From the NCBI RefSeq assembly GCF_009909185.1, contig NZ_JAAAMV010000018.1:62001-126000 (forward strand): a stretch of DNA of 64,000 bases. The letters are read 5' to 3'. Below the pieces are notes generated by a model. It did no database searches and was not told the origin of the DNA. It saw only the letters and a program-made list of their open reading frames with translations. The position numbers were made by a program, and so were the translations under genes. Shown in pieces: positions 1 to 8,406 of this stretch (positions are counted from its first letter, which is position 1; each line of letters starts with the position of its first letter). The DNA is from Paenibacillus glycinis. GTDB taxonomy: Bacteria > Bacillota > Bacilli > Paenibacillales > Paenibacillaceae.

Positions 1-916
1 TAAACCGCATCAGGAAGCTGAGATCGAGCGGCCCGTCGATCTCGAACAGATTCTCGCCCTGCTCCAGCTCTTCCTTCAGCATTTGCAGCGAGTACGGGTG
101 CATGCCCTTGCCGTATTCGAGACGTACGGGAAGCCCCCAGCGGCGGCGGCGAAGCTCCTTCTCGATCTCCTCCAGCAAATCCTCCGCGCCTTCTTCGTTC
201 AGCGTCAAGTCCGCGTTGCGCGTCAAACGAAACGGATCGACGGCGATCGTCGTATAACCATTGAACAACGTATTGATATGCCGTTCGATCAACTGCTCCA
301 GCAGCACGAATTCATGCTTCTTGCTGTTGACCCTTCCCGGTACCTGGACGAAACGCTGGAGGATGGAAGGCACCTGCACGATCGCGAAGAACGGGTCTTC
401 GTCGAGCTCCGGCCGCTCTCCGCGGCCCAACAGAACGGACAAGTACAGCTCCTTGGAGTGCAGCAGCGGAAACGGACGGCTTTGGTCGACCGCCATGGGG
501 GTCAATACCGGGAATACGATTTCGAGGAAATATTCGTCGACCGCCTTCAACTGCTGCGGATTCAATTCATCTATGGTTCGGAAGCAAATGCCTTCCTTCA
601 TTAATCCCCGCAGTATTTCACGGTAAGTCCGGTACTGGTCCGCAACCATCTGCCCGGTCCGTTTCATCAGCCGTTTCCATAAGCTTGCAGGTATGTAACC
701 CGTGAAGTCGCGCTTGGTGAACCCGGCTTTTATCTGATCTTGGATGCCGGCAACGCGGACGCTCATGAACTCGTCCAAATTGCTCGACACGATGGCCAAA
801 AACTTTGCCCGCTCGAGCAGCGGATTGCCGGGATCCTGCGCTTCTTCCAGCACGCGGCGATTAAACTCAAGCCAGCTTAAGTCGCGATTCAAATAGGGCG
901 ACATGATTTTGTTCAT
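1..916 (-). CDS. ppk1: Polyphosphate kinase 1 (N-terminal part; runs off the window)
   Basis: Makes long-chain polyphosphate from ATP, reversibly. Only the first 305 codons are present; the frame is open through base 1. The ATG at 914-916 has an AGGAGGA about 9 bases upstream. The protein opens with the PPK1 N-terminal signature (NRDLSWLEFNRRV, residues 10-22) followed by SSNLDEFMSVRV (44-55), covering the N and head domains. The catalytic histidine would lie outside the window. It is transcribed away from ytvI, and a run of Pho-box-like hexamers stands where its -35 region should be, so phosphate control is likely. Identity is firm; completeness cannot be judged. Confidence 0.93.
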   Translation of the reverse strand, partial: MNKIMSPYLNRDLSWLEFNRRVLEEAQDPGNPLLERAKFLAIVSSNLDEFMSVRVAGIQDQIKAGFTKRDFTGYIPASLWKRLMKRTGQMVADQYRTYREILRGLMKEGICFRTIDELNPQQLKAVDEYFLEIVFPVLTPMAVDQSRPFPLLHSKELYLSVLLGRGERPELDEDPFFAIVQVPSILQRFVQVPGRVNSKKHEFVLLEQLIERHINTLFNGYTTIAVDPFRLTRNADLTLNEEGAEDLLEEIEKELRRRRWGLPVRLEYGKGMHPYSLQMLKEELEQGENLFEIDGPLDLSFLMRF

Positions 917-950
917 AGATCCAGGGTCCTCCTGATTGTCGAATAGTCTC

Positions 951-1004
951 ATTATGTAGGTTTATTGTTTCTCGCATATTAATGGATTGTAAAGGGGGCG
1001 TAAA
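951..1004 (-). promoter_or_regulatory. Pho-box-like promoter of ppk1
   Basis: Reading toward ppk1, hexamers TTTACG (1004-999), TTTACA (993-988), TTAATA (982-977) and a weaker GAAACA (971-966) follow each other at an exact 11-bp period. This is the arrangement of PhoP boxes in Bacillus (TT[ACT]A[CT]A separated by about 5 bases). A CATAAT at 956-951 can serve as -10, which places the hexamers over the -35 and upstream region, as in PhoP-activated promoters. The pattern is seen directly; PhoP binding is inferred. Confidence 0.55.
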
Positions 1005-1037
1005 GAAACCGGAACAAGACTTATTTTTTGGTAAAGG

Positions 1038-1075
1038 CCATACTCGCTATGCTACAATTATACAATAATGTATAA
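1038..1075 (+). promoter_or_regulatory. Candidate promoter of ytvI with palindrome
   Basis: CCATACT (1038-1044), 14 bases, then TATACAAT (1059-1066) resembles a sigma-E promoter, which would suit a sporulation gene. An alternative sigma-A reading is an extended -10 TGCTACAAT at 1050-1058. A palindrome, TTATAC-N6-GTATAA (1058-1075), overlaps the site and could be an operator. The start of ytvI is about 45 bases downstream. Confidence 0.4.
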
Positions 1076-1117
1076 AGGAATGTCGGCCGCTTAGAACTTT
1101 GAGGAGTGATAGTTGTT

Positions 1118-2233
1118 ATGGACCGAGTCATCTGGAAACGAATATGGCGCGCCGCGCTGGTGATCTCCCTGCTGGTCGTCTTCGTGCTCGCCGTGATTTA
1201 CGTGACGCCGCTCGTTTACCCGTTTCTCCTGGGGTGGCTGCTCGCGTACGCGATCAATCCGATCGTCAATCTCCTTAACAGAAAATTAAAACTTCCGCGA
1301 TGGATCGGCGTTTCGATTACGCTCGTCGTCTTCGTCATCGCGATGCTGACGATCGTCTCGGCGCTCGTCACGCGGATCGTCGTGGAAATCATCACCTTGT
1401 CCAAATCGCTCAGCAACAGCATCGACTGGTGGCGCGATCAATTCGAATTCTTGATGAACAAGCCCGAAATCCAAAACCTGATCGAGAACCTCACTTCCTT
1501 CTACCAGGACAATCCCAATTACCAGGAAACGATCAACAGCCGGATCTCGGATACCGCCAATTTGGTCGCGCAAACGAGCACCAATATCGTGACTTTTTTC
1601 TTGAACGGCATCGTGAGCATCATCACGTCGCTGCCGAACGTCGCGACGATCTCCGTCGTCGTCCTGCTGGCCGCCTTCTTCATCAGCAAGGATTGGCACC
1701 GGCTCGGCAAACGAACATCCGCGTGGCTGCCGCAGGGCATCATGCAATCCACGACCATCGTATGGGGCGATCTCAAGAAAGCGTTGTTCGGGTATTTGCG
1801 CGCCCAGTTCATTATGATTTCCATCACGGCGGTCGTCGTAACCGTCGGCCTCCTCATTATCGGCGTCCATTACGCGATCACCATCGGCATGCTGATCGGC
1901 CTCGTGGATCTGCTTCCGTACTTGGGCGTAGGAGCGGCCATGATCCCTTGGATTCTCTACACCTTCATCTACGGCGACGTCACGCTCGGCATCGAGCTCT
2001 CGATCCTCTACGGCGTCATTCTCGTCGCCAGACAGACGCTGGAGCCCAAGGTCCTTGCCAGCAGCGTGGGACTCGAGGCGCTGCCGACGCTCATCTCCAT
2101 GTTCGTCGGACTGAAACTGTTCGGCGTGCTCGGGCTCATCATCGGCCCGGTCTCGCTCGTCATCCTGACCACCATACATAAAGCGAACGTCTTCCGCGAC
2201 CTGTATGCGTTCATCGTCCGCGGGCCGAAATAA
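1118..2233 (+). CDS. ytvI: Sporulation integral membrane protein YtvI (AI-2E exporter family)
   Basis: A polytopic membrane protein of the AI-2E/PF01594 family; YtvI members belong to the sporulation regulon and their transported substrate is unknown. The 371-residue product has hydrophobic segments near residues 10-45, 55-85 and 145-175 and a dense hydrophobic C-terminal half (200-355), with the extramembrane helical region (about 90-140) usual for the family. The ATG at 1118 is preferred, with GAGGAG at 1101-1106; a GTG at 1106 in the same frame overlaps that site and is unlikely. It sits next to fxsA, as in Bacillus, and ends at a strong terminator. Confidence 0.88.
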   Translation: MDRVIWKRIWRAALVISLLVVFVLAVIYVTPLVYPFLLGWLLAYAINPIVNLLNRKLKLPRWIGVSITLVVFVIAMLTIVSALVTRIVVEIITLSKSLSNSIDWWRDQFEFLMNKPEIQNLIENLTSFYQDNPNYQETINSRISDTANLVAQTSTNIVTFFLNGIVSIITSLPNVATISVVVLLAAFFISKDWHRLGKRTSAWLPQGIMQSTTIVWGDLKKALFGYLRAQFIMISITAVVVTVGLLIIGVHYAITIGMLIGLVDLLPYLGVGAAMIPWILYTFIYGDVTLGIELSILYGVILVARQTLEPKVLASSVGLEALPTLISMFVGLKLFGVLGLIIGPVSLVILTTIHKANVFRDLYAFIVRGPK

Positions 2234-2263
2234 CCGGTCCGATCCGTTTCTTGGCGAAACGCC

Positions 2264-2301
2264 AAAAGTCCTGCCTTCGATCGCGAAAGCAGGACTTTTT
2301 G
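2264..2301 (+). terminator. Rho-independent terminator after ytvI
   Basis: An 11-bp perfect stem (AAAAGTCCTGC at 2264-2274 with its complement at 2289-2299) is followed by T residues. The A-rich 5' arm means it can also stop transcription coming from fxsA on the opposite strand. Confidence 0.9.
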
Positions 2302-2384
2302 TTATGGCCGGCCAACGCGGGGAGCGCGTTCCGAGTATGCCGGGCAATCTTATGCCGATTGCGCGGATGCGACGAAAGAATTAT

Positions 2385-2777
2385 TTACCTGCGCCGAATC
2401 ACGAACGAGCCGTTGCGCACTTTCTTTTCCAACCAGCGATACATCAGGATTCGGTAAAAGGGGCGCGTGAACGGAAGGAGCATCGTCACGCCGACGATAT
2501 CGGAGAAGAAGCCCGGCAGCAGCAGCAGCAGTCCGCCGATCAGGACGCAAATGCCGTTCAGCATGGCATGCCCGGGCGGTCTGCCGCTCTGGAGCTGCAT
2601 CTGAACCTCCGCGAACGCTTTGCGGCCCTCCGAGCTGGCCAGCTTCGCGCCCAGGAAGCCGGTCAGCAGGATGATCAGAAACGTCGGCCAACCGCCGATC
2701 AAATGTCCCATCCGGATAATGCCCCACAATTCAACCGCCGGGATAACGATAATAGCCGCAACCAACCATTTGAGCAT
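2385..2777 (-). CDS. fxsA: FxsA family membrane protein
   Basis: A 130-residue membrane protein of the FxsA/YtzA family. The E. coli member was found through its effect on phage T7 exclusion; the role in Gram-positive bacteria is not known. Three or four hydrophobic segments (about 1-20, 25-48, 70-90, 90-105) precede a basic C-terminus (residues 113-130). The internal GFLGAKLA and LLLLPGFFSD stretches are typical of the family. It lies 25 bases downstream of the thioesterase gene on the same strand, with a good ribosome site, so the two are probably cotranscribed. Confidence 0.87.
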   Translation of the reverse strand: MLKWLVAAIIVIPAVELWGIIRMGHLIGGWPTFLIILLTGFLGAKLASSEGRKAFAEVQMQLQSGRPPGHAMLNGICVLIGGLLLLLPGFFSDIVGVTMLLPFTRPFYRILMYRWLEKKVRNGSFVIRRR

Positions 2778-2802
2778 CTTCGCAATCCCTCCTTCGGCTT
2801 AT

Positions 2803-3297
2803 TTATAAGATGTCCGCCGCATGCGATTCCAGCCTTGCATAAAGCTCGGGAAGCGCCTTGTCGAGGCGCGAGGGCCGCCAATCCCGGTTTACCCAGACAT
2901 GGCGCGTACCGCCTCTCACGAGCAGTTTGCCAGGCGGCTCGTTCCCTTCCCAGAGCGTCGGGAATGTTTCTCCCTCTCCCGCCAGCCTCACTTCGGAACG
3001 GAACGACAGCCGCACCGGCGACAGCTTGTCGATCCGCGTGCATACGAGCACGTTGTCGTCGTAACGGGCCGGCGAAACGTAAGCGCAGTCCAAGTCGACG
3101 ACCGGCAGAAGGAGTCCCTGCTTCTCGATCGCGTCGTACGGCGTGCCGAGCGAACGCACGAATTCCGTTCGTCCGATCTCGAACCACGTGACGTAATTGC
3201 CGTAGAACACGACGCCCATCTGATCGGTTTCCTGGTACCTGACCCGCAGCGGGTGCAGGTGCCAGCGAACCGTCGTATCCTTATCTTCATTGGTCAT
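2803..3297 (-). CDS. Acyl-CoA thioesterase, 4-hydroxybenzoyl-CoA thioesterase (YbgC) family
   Basis: A hotdog-fold thioesterase that probably hydrolyses short or medium acyl-CoA esters. The family's active-site stretch is present near the N-terminus (YQETDQMGVVFYGNYVTWFE; Asp25 is the expected catalytic residue, followed by the GNYVTWFE helix). There are ATGs at 3303 and 3297; the second (164 residues) has the better spacing from AAGGAG. In Bacillus this position, between fxsA and pyk, is occupied by the membrane protein gene ytwI, so the thioesterase is a local replacement. The substrate cannot be read from the sequence. Confidence 0.85.
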   Translation of the reverse strand: MTNEDKDTTVRWHLHPLRVRYQETDQMGVVFYGNYVTWFEIGRTEFVRSLGTPYDAIEKQGLLLPVVDLDCAYVSPARYDDNVLVCTRIDKLSPVRLSFRSEVRLAGEGETFPTLWEGNEPPGKLLVRGGTRHVWVNRDWRPSRLDKALPELYARLESHAADIL

Positions 3298-3320
3298 GCG
3301 CATTCTCTCCTTAGTTGAAC

Positions 3321-3351
3321 GAAAAGCGACGGCGCTCGCGCGCCATCGCTT
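3321..3351 (-). terminator. Terminator after pyk
   Basis: On the minus strand an 11-bp stem (3351-3341 with 3334-3324, one G-U pair) and a 6-base loop are followed by a short T run. It ends the accD-accA-pyk transcript about 30 bases past the pyk stop. Confidence 0.7.
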
Positions 3352-3381
3352 CTTTATACGTTTATGCGGGTATGGGGTTTC

Positions 3382-5136
3382 TTACATGACCTTGGCTTGT
3401 CCGGAGTAAATGACGCCCACTTCGGCATACACCGTGACTTCCATCCCGTCATGCAGCAGCTCAAGCGCATTGTGCACGCCCAGAATGACCGGGATGCCCA
3501 AGTTCAGCGCCACGATCGCCGCATGGCTCGTAATGCCGCCTTGCTCGGTGATGACCGCCGCCGCTTTCTGAATGGCCGGCATGTATTCGCGATCGGTGGA
3601 GGTCGTCACCAGGATGGAACCCTCCGTCGTCTTCGCGATCGCTTCCTCCGGCGTACGGGCCGAGACCACTTTGCCGGTGGCGCTTTGGCTGCCGATGCCT
3701 TGGCCTTTGGCGATCATTTCGCCGATCGTATGGATCTTGATCAGGTTCGTCGAGCCGGAACGGCCGACCGGAACGCCCGCCGTGATGATGACCGTATCGC
3801 CCAGCTTCACGAGGCCGGAGTTGATGCCGCCTTGAACGGCGATGTCGAACATGGCGTCCGTCGTTTCCGCCGGCGTGCCGAGTACCGGCAGCACGCCCCA
3901 GATCAGCGCCAAACGGCGCATCACTTGCTCAACCGGCGTAACGGCGATGATCGGCGATTTCGGACGGTATTTGGATACCATGCGCGCCGTATAACCGCTT
4001 TCCGTCGACGTGATGATCGCTTTCGTATTCAGGTCGAGCGCGGAATTCGCCACGGCTTGACTGATCGCTTCCGTTACCGTCGATTGCTGCGCTTTGGCTT
4101 GCTTCGTGAAGATCTCGCGGTAATCCAGCGCCGATTCCGCGCGCACCGCGATCCGGGACATCGTTTGAACGGATTCGACCGGGTATTTCCCCGCGGCCGT
4201 CTCGCCGGACAGCATGATGGCGTCCGTGCCGTCGAAGATCGCGTTCGCGACGTCGCTTGCTTCCGCGCGCGTCGGACGCGGGTTGCGCTGCATGGAATCC
4301 AGCATCTGCGTCGCCGTGATGACCGGTTTGCCCGCGCGGTTGCACTTCTGGATCATTTCCTTCTGAACAAGCGGCACCTCTTCGGCCGGAATTTCAACGC
4401 CGAGATCGCCGCGGGCAACCATCAAGCCGTCCGAAACTTCCAGGATTTCGTCGAGGTTGTCCACGCCCTGCTGGTTCTCGATTTTGGAGATGATCTGAAT
4501 ATGGCTGGCGTTATGCTTCTCCAGCAGCTCGCGGATTTCGAGCACGTCCGTCGCTTTGCGCACGAACGAAGCCGCGATGAAATCGATGCCTTGCTCGATG
4601 CCGAACACGATATCCCCGGCGTCTTTCTCCGTGATGCCCGGCAGCGAGATATGAACGCCCGGCACGTTAACGCCTTTCTTGCTCTTGATCGGTCCGCTGT
4701 TGACGATGCGGCATTTGATCTCCGTGCCTTCGACTTCCTCGACCGTCAGGCCGATCAAACCGTCGTCGATCAGGATCGTCGCCCCGATTTCGACATCTGC
4801 CGGAAGGTTCGTATACGTTACGGGAATCCGATTGCGGTCGCCCAGGATTTCTTCCGTCGTGAGCGTAATCGTCTCGCCTTGGTTCAGCTCGATCGGTTCT
4901 TCCTTCAGCTTGCCGAGACGGATCTCGGGGCCTTTGGTGTCAAGCAGGATCGCGACGTTCTTGCCGAGCTCCTTGCTCGCTTGGCGGATGTTCTTGATTC
5001 GGTTGCCGTGCTCCTCGAAATCGCCGTGCGAGAAGTTCAGGCGGGCGACGTTCATGCCCGCGTTAATGAGCTTCTTCGTGTTTTCCAGCGATTCGCTGGA
5101 CGGGCCAATGGTACAAACGATCTTTGTTTTGCGCAT
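3382..5136 (-). CDS. pyk: Pyruvate kinase with C-terminal phosphohistidine-type extension
   Basis: Transfers phosphate from phosphoenolpyruvate to ADP in the last step of glycolysis. The 584-residue protein starts [14 protein letters not shown], contains the substrate- and metal-binding [12 protein letters not shown] and the [11 protein letters not shown] stretch, then the alpha/beta C domain (about 350-470). The last ~105 residues are the extra PEP-utiliser-like domain of Bacillus and Geobacillus pyruvate kinases, here with an intact GGITSHA motif (His538). It is only 45 bp downstream of accA, so it is probably read from accD-accA. The usual pfkA between accA and pyk is absent. Confidence 0.97.
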   Translation of the reverse strand: MRKTKIVCTIGPSSESLENTKKLINAGMNVARLNFSHGDFEEHGNRIKNIRQASKELGKNVAILLDTKGPEIRLGKLKEEPIELNQGETITLTTEEILGDRNRIPVTYTNLPADVEIGATILIDDGLIGLTVEEVEGTEIKCRIVNSGPIKSKKGVNVPGVHISLPGITEKDAGDIVFGIEQGIDFIAASFVRKATDVLEIRELLEKHNASHIQIISKIENQQGVDNLDEILEVSDGLMVARGDLGVEIPAEEVPLVQKEMIQKCNRAGKPVITATQMLDSMQRNPRPTRAEASDVANAIFDGTDAIMLSGETAAGKYPVESVQTMSRIAVRAESALDYREIFTKQAKAQQSTVTEAISQAVANSALDLNTKAIITSTESGYTARMVSKYRPKSPIIAVTPVEQVMRRLALIWGVLPVLGTPAETTDAMFDIAVQGGINSGLVKLGDTVIITAGVPVGRSGSTNLIKIHTIGEMIAKGQGIGSQSATGKVVSARTPEEAIAKTTEGSILVTTSTDREYMPAIQKAAAVITEQGGITSHAAIVALNLGIPVILGVHNALELLHDGMEVTVYAEVGVIYSGQAKVM

Positions 5137-5181
5137 GAGTGGTTTCCATCCTCCGTTAATGCGGATACGTGATTGGGTTCG

Positions 5182-6189
5182 TTAAACTTGGGCCGACTCG
5201 GCTTCGATGGCGGCCTCGGCCGCCACGGCCGGGCCGGACGAGCGGTAAGCGCCGACTTTACGGAATTTATTGTAACGGTCCTCGACCAGCTCTTCCGGGG
5301 ACATGCGGGACAGCTCGATCAAATGGCGCCATACCGCTTCTTTGATCGATTCGGATTGCGCCGCCAGATCGCGATGCGCGCCGCCCTGCGGCTCCTCGAT
5401 GATTTCTTCGATGATCCCGAAGCCGAGCAAATCGCCTGCCGTGATTTTCATGACCGAAGCCGCTTCGTCCGCGCGGCCCGCGTCCTTCCATAGAATGGAC
5501 GCCGCGCCGTTCGGCGAAATCGCGGAATAAATGGCATTCTCCAGCATCAGCACGCGGTTGCCCACGCCGAGCGCAAGCGCGCCGCCGCTGCCGCCTTCGC
5601 CGATGACCACGCAGATGATCGGCACGCCGAACGTCGCCATCTCGCGCAGGTTGCGGGCGATCGCTTCCGATTGTCCGCGTTCCTCGGCGGTGTTGCCGGG
5701 GTAGGCGCCTTTCGTGTCGATGAACGTCACGATAGGACGGCGGAATTTGTTCGCCTGCTGCATCAGCCGCAGCGCTTTGCGGAATCCTTCCGGATGCGGA
5801 CTGCCGAAGAAACGCGCGATGTTATCCTTCGTGTCTTTCCCGCGCTGATGGCCGATGACCGTAACCGGCACGCCGTTCAGCTTCGCCAAGCCGCCGACGA
5901 TCGCCAGATCGTCCGCGAACAGGCGGTCGCCGTGAAGCTCGATGAAATCGGTAAAAATCGCCCCGATGAAATCCAGCGACGTCGGGCGCCCGTGATGGCG
6001 CGCCAGGTGCATCTTCTGGGCAGGGGACAATTCGTTGTACAATTCCTCTTGCAGCTGCTTGCAGCGCTCCTCGAGGCGGGAAATTTCATCGCTGAAATCG
6101 ATGCCCGACTCTTGGCCGAATTTCTTCAGTTCCTCGATCTTCTTTTGCAGCTCGTTCAGCGGTTTCTCAAACGGCAGCTCACCCGCCAT
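5182..6189 (-). CDS. accA: Acetyl-CoA carboxylase carboxyltransferase subunit alpha
   Basis: With AccD it moves the carboxyl group from carboxybiotin to acetyl-CoA, giving malonyl-CoA for fatty acid synthesis. The 335-residue product has the N-terminal helical region ([16 protein letters not shown]) and the crotonase-fold core with [24 protein letters not shown] and the oxyanion-hole glycines of [12 protein letters not shown]. It overlaps the end of accD by 11 bases, the usual sign of translational coupling. The C-terminal tail after about residue 320 is Ala/Glu rich and variable in the family. Confidence 0.97.
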   Translation of the reverse strand: MAGELPFEKPLNELQKKIEELKKFGQESGIDFSDEISRLEERCKQLQEELYNELSPAQKMHLARHHGRPTSLDFIGAIFTDFIELHGDRLFADDLAIVGGLAKLNGVPVTVIGHQRGKDTKDNIARFFGSPHPEGFRKALRLMQQANKFRRPIVTFIDTKGAYPGNTAEERGQSEAIARNLREMATFGVPIICVVIGEGGSGGALALGVGNRVLMLENAIYSAISPNGAASILWKDAGRADEAASVMKITAGDLLGFGIIEEIIEEPQGGAHRDLAAQSESIKEAVWRHLIELSRMSPEELVEDRYNKFRKVGAYRSSGPAVAAEAAIEAESAQV

Positions 6190-7060
6190 TAATCGTTTCC
6201 CCCTTCGCAGAATGCATATCCAGCAGTTTGGTCAACATCGATTTCAATTCTTTGCGATGCACGACCTTATCCAATTGGCCGTGCTGCAGGTTGAATTCCG
6301 CCGTCTGGAAATTGTCCGGCAGCTTCTGGCGGATCGTCTGCTCGATGACGACGCGGCCCGCGAAACCGACCAGCGCGCCGGGCTCGGCCAAATTGAAGTC
6401 GCCCAGCATCGCGAAGCTCGCGGAGACGCCGCCCGTCGTCGGATCGGTCATGACGGAAATGTAAAGTCCGCCGTCGCCTTGGAATTTCGCCAGCGCGGCG
6501 CTGGTTTTGGCCATTTGCATCAAGCTGAGGATGCTCTCCTGCATACGTGCGCCGCTGGACGTCGAGAAAATGATGAGCGGCAGCTTCTTCTCGTAGGCTT
6601 GTTCGATCGCGCGCGTGATTTTCTCGCCGACGACGGAACCCATGCTCCCCGCGAAGAAATCGAAGCTCATGAAAGCGGCGACGACCGGCAGCCCGCCGAT
6701 CGTCCCTTCTCCCGTCACGACCGCGTCGGTCAGGCCGGAGCTCTTCTGCTGCGCTTCCACTTTGCCGGCGTAGCCCGGGAATCCGAGCGGATCCTCGGAA
6801 GACAGGTCGGCGTCGAATTCCGTCAGACGGCCCTCGTCAAGCGTGATGGCGATCCGGTCCCATGCGCTGAGGCGGAAGTGATAGCCGCAGCTCGGGCAAA
6901 CCTTCAGATTCTTCTCGATTTCTTTGCTGAATTGGATGTTGCCGCACTTCGGACACTTGGACATCAAGCCTTCCGGGATATCCGGTTTCGTGCGAGGCTG
7001 GCCCGAAGGAATCGTGGCGTATTTTTTTTTATGGAATAAGTCCTTGAACACGAGTGACAC
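6179..7060 (-). CDS. accD: Acetyl-CoA carboxylase carboxyltransferase subunit beta
   Basis: Partner of AccA in the carboxyltransferase. A four-cysteine zinc ribbon is visible (Cys36, Cys39, Cys55, Cys58), then the crotonase-like core with [16 protein letters not shown] and the SSSGARMQE stretch. Its 293 residues are normal for the family. The 246 bp upstream hold a 37-bp tandem repeat array lying between accD and the small gene before it, an unusual arrangement that could affect how the operon is read. Followed by accA (overlapping) and pyk. Confidence 0.97.
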   Translation of the reverse strand: MSLVFKDLFHKKKYATIPSGQPRTKPDIPEGLMSKCPKCGNIQFSKEIEKNLKVCPSCGYHFRLSAWDRIAITLDEGRLTEFDADLSSEDPLGFPGYAGKVEAQQKSSGLTDAVVTGEGTIGGLPVVAAFMSFDFFAGSMGSVVGEKITRAIEQAYEKKLPLIIFSTSSGARMQESILSLMQMAKTSAALAKFQGDGGLYISVMTDPTTGGVSASFAMLGDFNLAEPGALVGFAGRVVIEQTIRQKLPDNFQTAEFNLQHGQLDKVVHRKELKSMLTKLLDMHSAKGETINGG

Positions 7061-7072
7061 CTCTTTGGGGGC

Positions 7073-7293
7073 GCAGTAGTTTTAATGTTTACAACCTGCG
7101 CATGGGAACGCAGTAGTTTTAATGTTTACAACCTGCGCATGGGAACGCAGTAGTTTTAATGCTTACAACCTGCGCATGGGAACGCAGTAGTTTTAATGTT
7201 TACAACCTGCGCATGGGAACGCAGTAGTTTTAAGACTTTCAGGCTGCGCATGAAAGGAAGTAGTTTTAAAGGTACAAAGCCGCGCCCGGGGAC
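7073..7293. repeat. 37-bp tandem repeat array upstream of accD (about six units)
   Basis: Four nearly identical 37-bp units begin at 7073, 7110, 7147 and 7184 (one T/C difference in the third), followed by a diverged unit (7221-7257) and a more diverged one (7258-7293). Units are directly adjacent with no spacers, so this is not a CRISPR. Each junction makes a small hairpin, CTGCG-N8-CGCAG, which the diverged units lose. The array fills nearly the whole gap between accD and the upstream small gene. I see no gene in it. Confidence 0.93.
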
Positions 7294-7306
7294 GCGCCGG
7301 TTCGAT

Positions 7307-7501
7307 TTAACGTTGCGAGTTTAAAATGCCGTTCAGCACTTCCTGCACTTCTTCCAGTTCGCCAGATGGGACCAATATTTCGAATTGCTGCTTCGAAACA
7401 TTAATCGGTCGAATCTTTACGAGAAACCCTTCCTGGGTCAGCCGGTTTTTAATGCTCTCCGCAATTTTTGCCGTAGGCGCGATATAGATAACCGTCCACA
7501 T
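7307..7501 (-). CDS. Small conserved protein (DUF2007-like), 64 aa
   Basis: A 64-residue soluble protein. The start (MWTVIYIAPTAKIAESIKNRL) and the alternation of strands and helices (VIYIAP, helix, FLVKIRPI, FEILVPS, helix) resemble the small ferredoxin-like fold of DUF2007-type proteins; this assignment is by pattern only. An AGGAGG lies 9 bases before the ATG. It sits upstream of accD in the same direction, at the position held by ytsJ (malic enzyme) in Bacillus. Function unknown. Confidence 0.7.
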   Translation of the reverse strand: MWTVIYIAPTAKIAESIKNRLTQEGFLVKIRPINVSKQQFEILVPSGELEEVQEVLNGILNSQR

Positions 7502-7677
7502 GAAGGAACCTCCTGAGCATTGTTAAAGGATCATCTGAACGCACATGGGGAGCCATGGCCGCGCTATAAACTCTCGTTATCTGGGCATATGATGTCATAA
7601 TGATACCATATGTTTGGATTCCATCGCAACGCCGCATGGCTGGAAGCCGCGCCGCTTGCCTGCCGGGAACGTCGGCG

Positions 7678-8175
7678 TCACTGCGATTGATCGGCGATCT
7701 CGTAGCGGTTGGCCTTCGGATCCTGATGCGCGATGCGCGCCGAAGCCGCGGCGGCAAGTCCGGCGACGAGGTCGTCCAGAAAGACATGCACATGCTTGCC
7801 TTTCTCGTTCAGCTTGCGGATAATGCCCGGCTTCACTTTGTCGAGATAGCCGAAGCTCGTAAGCCCGATCATGCCGTAAACGTTCGTGATGCCGAGCGCG
7901 AGCGTCTCGTCGACGCCGAAGAGGGACTCATCCGCTTCCATAATGGCCTGCAGCGGTTCCGGCAGAAGCTTGCGTTCGGCCAGCTCATCCAGCGCGATGC
8001 CGGTAAACAGCACGTATTGCACCTCGCGTTTGCCCAACACGTGAAGCACGCTCTCTTCGCATTCTTGGTAAGTCAGGTCCGGATTATAAGGGCGCTGCAG
8101 CGAAAATACGATATCCGCGACGTCGCTCACCGTTACTCCGCGTCTGCTCAGCCATTGTTCCATATTGGACGACAT
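7678..8175 (-). CDS. pgpA: Phosphatidylglycerophosphatase A family protein (YutG-like)
   Basis: A 165-residue member of the PgpA family, predicted to dephosphorylate phosphatidylglycerophosphate or a related lipid phosphate. Visible features are the central VDETLALGITNVYGMIGLTSFGYLDKVKPG stretch and the acidic VFLDDLVAG motif near residue 130, which in this family contributes metal ligands. It lacks the strong membrane helices of E. coli PgpA and is closer to the short Bacillus forms YutG/YpjQ. It lies between dnaE and the small gene upstream of accD, all on the minus strand. Confidence 0.85.
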   Translation of the reverse strand: MSSNMEQWLSRRGVTVSDVADIVFSLQRPYNPDLTYQECEESVLHVLGKREVQYVLFTGIALDELAERKLLPEPLQAIMEADESLFGVDETLALGITNVYGMIGLTSFGYLDKVKPGIIRKLNEKGKHVHVFLDDLVAGLAAAASARIAHQDPKANRYEIADQSQ

Positions 8176-8406
8176 AGCCTATCCCCCCGCATCGGCTTGT
8201 ACGAATCGGGCCGCGCATGGCGGGCGACTGGACCGGCATGCCGGCAGTCCCGATCGCGTGCAAGCTTCGAAAATGCGGAGCCGTCAGTCAATCATAGCTC
8301 CGTGTCTCCTAAATGTATGCGGAGATGCGGAAACATGTGCATGCCGATAAACGATGATCCGGGCAAGCGCTCAATGCCGTCCGGAAGCACGCTTTCTTGC
8401 GGCGAG

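Noticed and set aside
3364..5172. A 602-codon open frame opposite pyk, and similar long frames opposite dnaE (10393-12255) and sufB (36326-38356).
   Set aside because: They are Arg/Asp/His-rich shadows of GC-rich coding strands, have no family features or ribosome sites, and lie wholly inside confident genes.
7073..7293. CRISPR array.
   Set aside because: The 37-bp units are directly adjacent with no spacers and no cas genes are in the window.
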